64,000 nucleotides of DNA from Wuchereria bancrofti (taxonomy: Eukaryota; Nematoda; Chromadorea; Rhabditida; Onchocercidae). Position 1 is the stretch's first letter. Every line of letters starts with the position of its first letter. Below are positions 51,801-61,600 of this stretch, piece after piece. Under the pieces are notes generated by a model. It made no database searches. It had not been told where the DNA came from and saw nothing but the letters and a program-made list of their open reading frames with translations. Location of the stretch: positions 4,588,495 to 4,652,494 of the forward strand of contig SSBO01000003.1 of assembly GCA_005281725.1 (NCBI GenBank), in the 5' to 3' direction. The position numbers were made by a program, and so were the translations under genes.

Positions 51801-54232
51801 ACATATTATTAAAAACTTCCTTGACACTGACTTGTTAAAAACTCCCTGAGCATGATTAAAGAAAAATGGACGTTTCAAAACATGCAAATAATTTAATTGT
51901 GTGTTTTATCATTTCTGCTGCAGACCTATTTGCAGTCAAACATTTTATGTTTTAAACAAATATAATAATACCAACTAAATGAAAAGAAAAAGGACGGAAA
52001 AAAAAGTTGAAAACTTACTTCATATCGCGGGACGTTTCCATTACATTCAACGTTATAATACATTTTGAAAACATCAGCATAAGTTAATCCTCGAATGCCA
52101 TTAATTGACTTATCGATAAGTATTTTATCGATTTCTTTTTCTGTCCAAACATAATAAGCTCCTTCGCATTTCTTTACCGAACTGAAACTGGACAATGAAT
52201 CTGCGTCTTCAGCACTGTAGAAACCACCGGACTGAAATCAATCTATTTCAATATTCTTTATTGATGAATCTGTTTCTTCCCACTGTTATCAAAACATATT
52301 ATTGAATTTTTTAAGATTTGTGATCATAAAAGTAAAAACCTTATGTGTAAGATTATTGTCAACGTAGCTTGCAATATCCTCAATAACATCAACGAATTCA
52401 CCGGTGATCACATGATAAATTGCATATACTGCTAACAGTTGAGCCTGGTCATACAGCATCTTTTCGAAATGAGGCACATGCCATCTCGAGTCTACCGAAT
52501 AACGATGGAAACCCTGCAATTTCAAGTGTCACCTATGTTTATTTTATTTTTCATTCTTCCAGTGGTGCTCTACTTAAACCAATAACTCTAATTCTTTCCT
52601 TTTCTTCTTATTTCATTTTCCACATCGGATCCGTAATGCTTTAAATTTCCGAAACACACCTTGCCGATATGATCATGAATTCCTCCTCGACTGATTGCCA
52701 TGAGTGTTTCACCAACCATTCGTAATGCATTTTTGCCAGCTTCATCATTTGCATGAGTATAGTAGAAACAAAGCAGGAAATCAAGATATACTGCAACGCA
52801 TACATATAACGAAGGTAAGCAAATCATGATATCAAATTTAGAATTCTCGCTTATTTCACTTTGTTTCCGTTAACTTACACGCCAATGTCAAACAGTGAAA
52901 GTTAGAACAATTTTCCAAATAATTATAAGATAAATTTTCGACCACTTCAAATGACAAGAATTACAACACATAGCTCTGGAAGTGACAAAAATTACTAACC
53001 ACAACTGGCAAATTTAGGAGCAGAACCAAATCCCTTGTATTCCTCATCAAATGTATTCTTCAAATGATTATAACACGCCCACTCGATTTCTTCAAGTGAT
53101 GGAAGCACACCGTGTTTCGGTTTCATTGAAAGTTTCATCGAACTAAGAAATAACTCTGCTACTTCTGCCACTTTTTTTTCTTCAGTGCGCCACTAAGATA
53201 TGAGAAAGAATGTCAAAAAATGTAAATAAATTTGACTGCTAATATGTCATAAATTCACCAAAATAAAACGAACCTTTTCTGCAATTATATTGAGTAATGT
53301 TAAGAAACCCGGTCGACCATTCTTATCATGAAGTGGAAAATATGTACCGCCAGCGATTGGTTTCAAATCAGGTGTCAAAAAAACGTTCAAGGGCCAACCA
53401 CCTCTACCAGATGTTGCCTTCCAAGAAACGATATTTTGCGAAATTTTTAAATACAGATCACATTAACTGATCGATCTGACCAAAATTTTACTCGGAAAAT
53501 TTCGACGGTACCAGTTCGAAAAATAAAAAAAATTTCCGAGCTGATGTAAATTCTGCAGTCTAATAACAAATACTGCAAATGGCAGTAAAATCCGATACTA
53601 AAAAATACTAGAACAAAATATTTAGAATATAAAAATTAAAAATAAAACCTGTATAAAGGCCATGTAAATTTTATCGACATCAGGACGTTCTTCGCGGTCT
53701 ACTTTTATGCTTACAAAATTTTCGTTCAAAATTCTAGCAATTTCTTCATTTTCGAATGATTCATGACTCATTACATGACACCAGTGACACGTTGAATAGC
53801 CGACTGTAATCTAATCAGTACAGAAAAAAAAATCTCAGCCTAAATAAAAATGCATATTAAAAATTTTTATGAAGTTGAAGACTGGTTTAGTTCAAGCGTT
53901 AATGATGTGACAGAATCATTAAAGCAATTCAAGCGATTAATACTTAAAAAATTGTGAAGGAGAACCATCTCACTTGACAGAAATATCAAGCGATTTGTTG
54001 TTTTCGCCTTATCGAAAGCCTCTCTGCCCCAGGGGTACCTGTAAAAGATACAACCTTGGCACTGATATACTTTTTAACAACTTAGAGGGCGAATTTTTAA
54101 AAAGGTAGATAAACGTAAAAAGGTGCATAAATTGATCGGAGGAAAATAAAGAACTGATCACCAGTGAACGGGGTTATTGGCATGCTGAAGCAGATATGGT
54201 GATTTTTTGCTGGCCAGACGATTCTCATCCAT
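48819..54232 (-). CDS. SPATA20: SPATA20 / YyaL-type thioredoxin-domain protein
   Basis: Widely conserved protein with an N-terminal thioredoxin-like domain (DUF255) and a C-terminal six-hairpin glycosidase-like fold; its precise role is unsettled. Exons from 5' to 3': 54232-54162, 54038-53974, 53803-53649, 53417-53274, 53192-53000, 52790-52660, 52513-52340, 52231-52019, 50843-50670, 50571-50390, 50012-49804, 49646-49444, 49327-49219 and 48967-48819. Every phase matches, giving 723 residues (human about 790). Motifs: [19 protein letters not shown] at the N terminus, STCHWCHVM with the CxxC pair at 51/54, [90 protein letters not shown] and [20 protein letters not shown]. All signature segments are intact. 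The frame is open upstream of the chosen ATG to another ATG at 54403, so a longer, possibly organelle-targeted N terminus cannot be excluded. Confidence 0.94.
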
Positions 54233-54406
54233 AAGCAACGATGTCGTCGATCTAAAACAATCTCCAGTTGTAAAGCAAACTGAAAATACAATTTGCCTGG
54301 ATGATGACAACAATACATGAATTAGGAAAAACGAAATACTTCTTAATTTGAATGTCTCGAGCGAAAAAAGTAAAGTAGGCAAGAAGTGCCACTGCAATAG
54401 CAATAA
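54233..54406. promoter_or_regulatory. shared divergent 5' region
   Basis: Only 174 bp separates the chosen ATG of the SPATA20 ortholog (minus) from that of the small plus-strand gene. A CTGCAATAG acceptor-like motif lies just before the plus-strand ATG. A bidirectional promoter is inferred from the layout only; no specific binding site is recognised. Confidence 0.35.
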
Positions 54407-54783
54407 ATGATGACGTACACAGTTTGTTTTAAAAATGATCCAATGACAACTTTTCCTTGGATTGAATTAGAAACAGTAACAGCAACAGTGCGTTGTATAC
54501 CTTGCAACATTAAAGTTTTAAATGAAAAGAATGTTGAGAGGTTGATTTCCACACGCAAGGATGCTGTAAAGATAAAAGGTTTGGGAGTAAGTTAAACATA
54601 TAATTTGTAAAAAGAGTGATATAAGCATACAGTAGGACGGAGCAAATTCCTAAAAACAGCGAACGGAAGATGTAACTAACCGTAATATCGTTTGATGACC
54701 TAAGTAGTATTCAATTATCCAGCTTTTCTAATTTACATTCACAATAGGAGGACGAGAAAGAAACGGACAGAAACACTGCGTAA
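54407..54783 (+). CDS. small two-exon protein, 71 aa, function unknown
   Basis: Exon 1 is 54407-54586 with a strong GGA|GTAAGT donor; exon 2 is 54748-54783 after an ACAATAG acceptor; phase 0 on both sides. The protein starts MMTYTVCFKNDPMTTFPWIE, has a VRCIPCNIKV patch with a CxxC near residue 35, then a basic helix-like part and an acidic end (GEDEKETDRNTA). An acceptor-like GCAATAG ends about six bases before the ATG, which fits trans-splicing. It is head-to-head with the SPATA20 ortholog. The minus strand is also open here, but that frame has no consistent splice partners. No family is recognised. Confidence 0.42.
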
Positions 54784-54821
54784 ATAACTGGGAAAGGAAT
54801 TCAATAAAGCGACGATTATCA

Positions 54822-55252
54822 ATGACCCACTGATAAGTCTGATAAATCTACCCAGCACAAGCCTTGACCCAAGCTTCTTCTTCACGAATTTTCAAATTTA
54901 CTCTCTCTTCCCCAACCAACTTTATGCTATTTCTCTCAATTTCTGCGCACATCTCACGCTAGATATTTCGTTCTTCTTCGTCATCTCCCAGCTCTCAACA
55001 TTTCAACAGCCTCCGAATCATTGTAGATCCTTTTTCTTAATCAGAAAATAATCTGCCGATTGATGTCCTGGTTTGTACTGTTTCCGGGGTTTTATTCCTG
55101 CTTGTTTACTTTCATTGTGTAATCCTACTAATGAACTGAAATCCCTAATATCACAATTATTAGAATTACGAATGCTATCATTTATTTTGAAACTGGATTT
55201 ATTTCGCCTTTTTTGCCATGACCCACTGATAAGTCTGATAAATCTACCCAGC
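54822..55252. repeat. perfect 35-bp direct repeat, 396 bp apart
   Basis: Copies at 54822-54856 and 55218-55252 are identical (ATGACCCACTGATAAGTCTG...ACCCAGC). The flanking sequence differs on both sides. The spacing and identity suggest an insertion footprint, a recombination product or a short dispersed repeat. Confidence 0.9.
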
Positions 55253-55430
55253 CAAAGCTCGTTCGAATTCTAATTTCTTGACTTCAAAGGCTGCAAAGTC
55301 TTCCCGCAAAGAAATCCGGAAATTTCCAACGCAGTAGTTATCACTGATTTGCATACTACTAAAACAAGCACCTGCCAGTACTTCAGTCAATGAACACTCC
55401 AAATATAAAATATATCATATCAACAGTATT

Positions 55431-55617
55431 AAAAAAATAATGGTACGGGGAGAGGCGGGAAGGGAAAGTTGATATATTCCGCAAAATTTACTTCTGTTCC
55501 CGAATGTACTTGGTGATTCCTTCAGAATTTCGGGATAAGGGAGTATCAGTTGCCGGGATTTGTACCCGTAGACCCACCAACGTTTACATAGTTTTGCTGT
55601 TATTGGAACTGTTAATT
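55431..55617 (-). ncRNA. tRNA-like / SINE-like element (RNA polymerase III type)
   Basis: On the minus strand, GGGTACAAATCCC (55567-55555) matches the T-arm/B-box of a tRNA except for one base. The CAGTTCC-like sequence about 45 bases upstream can pair, with one mismatch, with the GCAACTG just after the B-box, as an acceptor stem would. A less AT-rich tail of about 100 bases follows and ends at a run of seven T (55437-55431), a possible polymerase III terminator. D-arm and anticodon arm are not convincing, so this is not called a tRNA gene. A tRNA-derived SINE or a decayed tRNA is the best reading. Confidence 0.3.
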
Positions 55618-56025
55618 TAATAATCACAGCAATCCGTTTAAATTGTTTCAGTTCATAGGCATTATTAAATGAATTTCCTGCTTAAAAACTAGGCGACCCA
55701 TTTTCTTATTAAGTCAGCAAATTAATTCCTATGCAGGAGGGTATTTTATGTATAGGTCATGTAAGTAAGCAAAATATCTTTGCTTTATCCAAAGCGGTAA
55801 CTGGCACAATAAGTTCTCTTGGCAAAGTGTTGATTGCACCTTAGATTGTTGAATTTTTGCTAGAGATGTCAGTGTTACATAAGTGAAATTGTTTCGAACG
55901 GAATGTTGAATTGAAATTAAAAAGAAAAAAAACTTGCTTATGTTGCATAACTATTCTTGTTTATTGCCTTTGATTTACATGCATGCAAAAGGAGTCCTTT
56001 TACATGCGTATTCTTGTCCTGCATC

Positions 56026-56640
56026 CTAACCTGCAAACATCGCAGCTTTCGGTGTATGACCAGGCGGTCCAATTGAAATAAAGTGTCGAATGATGAAAAT
56101 ATCATTGCTTTCTTTTATTAATGATATTGTTGCTTGCCACGTTTCAGGTGTTATTGTGAGCAGTGTTATTGGTGGATACTGTAACGAGCGCTGGAAAACA
56201 TCGGTTTCCAAAAATATCACGAAATTAAGTCATTTTTTTGTTAATAAAATTTTTGTTAACGTCACGAATTTAATATTTCCCTTGTCTTTCAGTTGATATT
56301 CCTGGTGTCGTCTTTGACGCGCTAAGTTGTCGAGAACAAATATCTGCAAGTAAAATTATTCTTACAAATTTATTTCTCCCATTAGTCATCAACATACATA
56401 GATGATTGGGTAGCAGATCATCTTTATTAATAAGACGAGGTAAATAAATTAAAAAATGTAAGACTAAATGAGAATTCAACAAGAGGAAACGGCACGGTCA
56501 TGTCTCGAGAATCTATTTCAACTGTAATTTAGAAAAGGAGAAACGAAATGTACATGAATATGGAACGTAGCACCATCCTTATCATTTGTGGAACATGCAG
56601 AGAAATCGTAAGGATCATCGCTAAAAATAATGGCTTGCAT
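56026..56640 (-). CDS. unrecognised 109-aa protein, three exons
   Basis: Exons on the minus strand: 56640-56554, 56343-56266 and 56190-56026. All three are phase 0; donors are GTACAT and GTGACG, acceptors TTGCAG and TTCCAG. The protein starts MQAIIFSDDPYDFSACSTND, has a charged helix in exon 2 (LARQRRHQEYQLKDKGN) and ends RHFISIGPPGHTPKAAMFAG. There is no signal peptide or membrane segment. Codon texture and composition are clearly coding compared with the surroundings. A TTTTTAG acceptor lies inside the start of exon 1 (before GATGATCC), so the first seven codons may be intronic and the true start further upstream. I recognise no family. Confidence 0.55.
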
Positions 56641-58672
56641 GTTCAATTTAATGCTGTTTTATCTCCAGGGGAATTATGATTCACTGAATTCGGTTAAAAA
56701 TTGAACAATTCGATAGGTATTTGAAAATTGTTTGTTTGGCTAATAGAATATTCTTTTAAGTAAAATAATTTGCGCGACTGAAAGGATAATTTACAATTTC
56801 ATATTTAAATATCTGAAACGAGAACAAACACAAAAATAGAAATGAAACTTAAAAGTTGGTTGCTACTGCTACAATATTTGCAACAGTATTACGCACGCCG
56901 TTATCATAAATACTATTGTGATTTCGATAATACTTATTTTGGTTAGATGTAAATTGCAATTATGTTTACATGATTTTAATTCATTTTTTTTAGAAATCTG
57001 TTTTTTTAGACGGCTTATACGTGGGAGAAAAATATTAAACTTTTACAAAAGATTTTGGAAATGCAGAAAAACACCGTAGAATACAGTAGTCCCTAACAAC
57101 TGGTGTTTGACTGAAAAAAAAAGAAATGAACTGAGTTGCTTAATAAAACCAACTTACTGCTTTTTTTTTAATTTACTCAAAAAAAGTCATTAAAGTTAAA
57201 TTTTGGTCTTTCAATTGTTAGTATTTGCCGTTGGTTTGTGATTCAGTAAACAACATTTAGAAATGATAAATTTGATACTCGATCTGGAAATCCCAGCTTG
57301 TAATTGAGCAGGATTTCTGCTTCTTATTAATGACGTATTTCGAGAAGTTACTTAAAAATAGCAACCGTATTCCGAGAAGTTACTTAAAAATAGCAACCGA
57401 AATTAGTGCAGCTATCCGAAATACATATGTGAGAAACTGGAAACATATTTTTTCAGATTTCAATTTGGACTATAAACTATTGAAATTCACTGCCATTCCT
57501 TAGAATTTGATTTATGATTAATTTTAACATCTGAATTTATGATCAGCTAGGCAGTTTATAGCATTGTAACATTGTTTTGCCTTGATGGCTTCCACGATTT
57601 TGCGATCATTATGGCAAATTCACTTAGAGCCCAAGATATGAATTCGATTTTTCAATTTCTCTGTGTGTTTTCTTCCTTAATGAAACTGCCGTGGAACGGA
57701 TTATTTGTGAGAAAAAGAGAGAAGGAGAGAGAGTTCAGGGAAAGTTTATAGGTGGATAGGGGTTCACAGTCGTAGGGCTGCTCTGGGAATTAAAGATTGG
57801 CAAGGATTTTTCATTACCATAAGTCAGTAGTGATAGTTGCTGAATGACAACTGTATTAGTTTATTTGGTCCTCTCATATCTAAATATTATCAATGAAGAT
57901 ATTGCAGGAAGTGGTCTTTCATCTTCCGACTCTTAGATTTTCATCACATAGAATACACACCTTCTAAAAACGTGATTCTGTATTCCGCAACTCAAATGTT
58001 ATGAGTGTTATTTGCCACTTATTAATTGGTTAAAACAGGTAACCAGAAAAATCGGCGGTTTATAGGAGGTTAAAATAAAAATCCCAAAGATTTGTGTCTG
58101 TGATCTTTCCTACCTACAAGTATAGCCGATGTGTAGTTGACACTTATTTTTACCTTGCAAACTACAAACTTAAGTACTTTTAATTCACTACAATAACTGA
58201 TGCATTTAAATTATAAAGGATAAATTTTATCTTACTTTATATTAGCACTTTATATTAAAGGAGAAATCCCGCAAACTTCAGCAAAACTTGTTCGAGTGAC
58301 AAGCTATCATTTCATTTGTCGTCAACTACGCAACTTGACAATATCACTTTCTTTAATATGTTAGCGTTACCATTGAAAGTAACATGAAAAAAAAGGATCA
58401 TTTATAAGCTGTTGCATATTAGCACGTTATAACAGTTAGCTTTGTACTTGGAGGTCCTAGTTTTTAAGAGATCTAGAAATAGCTGTTTACATGAAATGAG
58501 CAGCTGTTTGATTATTACGAATAATAGACAGGTATTTCCTCACAGTAATTATTCTATTAAAAATTTGCTGACATCATTTTGAACTCCATATTATCTTCAA
58601 ATTCTCGGCCGTTTAAATATACATTTTTTTTATACCAATAAAAAAAACGATGCTCAGTGACAGAAGCATCGA
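56641..58672. other. intergenic, 3' of the guanylyl cyclase gene
   Basis: Contains a 32-bp tandem duplication and a 34-codon plus-strand ORF at 56842-56946 with a signal-like start (see findings). Around 57.55-57.85 kb a less AT-rich patch with GAGAGA runs holds short plus-strand ORFs without splice support. Nothing else is seen. Confidence 0.4.
57335..57398. repeat. 32-bp tandem duplication (2 copies)
   Basis: Copies 57335-57366 and 57367-57398 begin GTATTTCGAGAAGTTACTTA and GTATTCCGAGAAGTTACTTA. They differ by a single base. Confidence 0.95.
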
Positions 58673-61600
58673 TTACACTGCTGCATCACTAGACGTTGAT
58701 CCATCATCCAATTTTTTTTCCAACCAGTAAGTTAATAAGACTCCTTTGCCCTGAAACAATTCAACAAAACAATTTTTAGGATTTATGAAAATTCTACGAT
58801 TGTTTACACATTGTTCATTGTTCCGCTCACATTCAAACTTCCTTTCAGATTTTTGGAAGAGTATTTTCAACAACGCTTGAATATCAAATACCTTTATTTC
58901 CACTTTCCCTCTTTCTTGACATGCATAGAATGGATAGTGAATCATCAGAAAGTCTCGCGCATCTGAACTCATCTGTATTTTACCGGGAAAACTTGTGCTT
59001 TCCATTCGAGATGCTTCATTCACCTCAACAACAATGTACTCATCAAATCAAATCATGAAACATAAAAACGTGGGCACAACTGTTGTTTACCGAATTTTCG
59101 ATCATTTTTTTCCGAATTTTATTTGAAAGTAGAGCTTTTTCCGGCTCTCTGAATAAACTTTTTTGACTTTTTACCTTCCCAATCTTTTCTTAGTTGTAAT
59201 AACTCCGTCTTGAGAAATAAGTAAAAATAAAGCAGAAACCGTGTCACCAAAAAGGCAATAGCGAGGCGATGTGAGTCCTACGACTCCAGCAGCTGCGGGA
59301 CCAGTGTGAAAACCCCAGCGACATTGTAGCTTATCTGAGCGATGTGGTACTTGATAGCTACTGAGATACTATAATGTTAGTAAAATATATCTTGGAGATA
59401 ATTCAGAAAGTCATTTCTGTTACACTTGATTACAAAGAAACAAACTTCTAGGAACAATAAATTCGAAAAGACGATTGACAACAGAAAACTGATGAAAGGT
59501 ATGTCATTTCAAAACAATTCCTCCTGTTTTTTTTTCTTTTTTTTCAGTCTTAAATTACTAACTTTTCTCATATCCAATGCAACATCAGCAATGCACTGAA
59601 TGTGTTTGGCACCATTTTCTTCAGGTATTCCCGAAACCACCATGTATGCATCACCAATTGTTTCCACCTGAAGCTCAGAAATTCATTAACAAAAACTGAA
59701 CTTCACTGTAATATAATTTAATATCATAAATATTTAATAAACCTTATAGGCGCCGCTACGACTAATGCACTCATCAAAGCCACTGTATAAACCATTTAGC
59801 ATCGTGACAACTTCCAAGGGTGTAGAAGAAGAACAAATATTTGTGAAACCAACGATATCCGAAAATAACACAGTTGCCATTTCAAATAATTTAGGTGGAA
59901 CAGAGCGACCAAGTTTCAGTTCATTTGCAACATACCTTTAAGTAGTCATCTTTCGAAAACTTGAATGATTTACACGAAAACGGAGACTCTAATTAGAACC
60001 TATGAGTATTTGATAACAGAAAACTTTACGGTGGAAGTAATTGTGACAATAATTTATCGGCTCGAGTGTTTGCTTCTTCAAGCATTACAGTTCGATCAGC
60101 AACCAACTTCTCCAGATTTGTGGCATATTGTTCCATTACTGACATCATTTGGTCAACCAAACTGTCTTTGCTAATATTTTACAATAATTAAAATCAAACA
60201 GATCTTGAAATGGTATAATAAGCAATACATAATAAGCCAACATTTGCTAAATAATCTCTTTGATGAAAAAAAAAAGAAAAACGGACACTTTTAGGATTCT
60301 CTTTGTGTTCAACTGAACACGTCGTATCGTCGGTCGGATTTCCAAATTTTCAGACCAGCAGTCCTCCAAAAGTGCACATAGATCAGGATGTACATTCCGG
60401 GAATGCATTATACGAGGTGGAAATGTTCTGCTTCCATCTGATATTGTATCCACCAGTTCTGTAATTCCGTGGCAACATTTTCAGTTTTTGCATTACTTCC
60501 TGTTGGCATCACAAGTGAATTTAAAGATGAATCTAACTCTAAATGGAATGGTGAACAAGTAACTTTGCAGCAAGTATTGGCAACTTCAATAGAATTAAAA
60601 TTATGCAAAATTCAGCTATAAAATAAGGATCCGAATGAGTAATTTGACATTATGGGAAAGAAAAGTGATTTTCAAAATTATAATCTGATGAAGGTTTATC
60701 CATGTACCATTGATATCCATATTTTCCGGGTAAGGTAGCGAACGAAAAAGGATTTCATACATAACCATCCCTAATGAATAAATATCGCCAGCTTGCCGAA
60801 GAACTTTTGATTGCTTTTTCCAATCATGGTCCTTTACAGATCGCCGATTCAGTTCTCGATTTTTCAGCATTTCAGGAGAACAATAAAGTACAACTACAAA
60901 AGTAAAGATATAATTATTGTTTGTTTCAAACTGACTTATATGACTTAAATGGAAGTTAATACGTTTATCTCAGAAATGTAAAAAGTAATAAGAAATAAAA
61001 ATATAAAAAAGGATACAGAAAAGTTTGGTCGAACATTAAATGACTCAACGAATAAGCTAAATTTATAAATAGTGAAATTCGAAAACTACATACTTGCACG
61101 ATCTGATTAATCAAATAGGAATTTCAAGAAATTCCTATTAATCAATGTGTTATTTTCTAAAAAAAACGGTACATGTCCTTTGTGTAGGTCCGCTTTTGTC
61201 ATCATCCGAAGTAAGTGCGTTCACTAAAATCCACCCTCTTTTTTCCCAACGTTCGATTGAATTTGCAATCCCGAAATCGGTTAACTTTACCATCCAGTTA
61301 CGATCGATCAGACATGCCCATGGTGACAACGATCCATGGTAGCCAATTGGTGATGTGTGCAAATATTCCAAACCCTGAATTAAATACAATTACACACCAT
61401 CGTAGTCTGAAAGAAAAGCAAACTAAAAATAATGAAATCACCCGGTTTTTGAATACAAAATGTTATTGAGATGAAAATATTTGCGAGGACACTTGTCCAT
61501 GTACACAGTCCATCTATTTTTGCGAAAAATTCTGATCTGGTGGAAAGATTACTGCTGCCAAGAAGTTTTAACTTAGATAATAATTCATTACCTGTGTAAT

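Larger units (their letters stand above)
54784..56025. other. intergenic with repeats
   Basis: Holds the two copies of a 35-bp direct repeat and a tRNA-like minus-strand element, described separately. Plus-strand ORF 55073-55273 spans the second repeat copy and is not supported as a gene. Confidence 0.45.

Noticed and set aside
54343..54558. Minus-strand ORF upstream of the SPATA20 start
   Set aside because: Opposite-strand shadow of the small plus-strand gene's first exon; it lacks a phase-compatible junction to SPATA20 exon 1.
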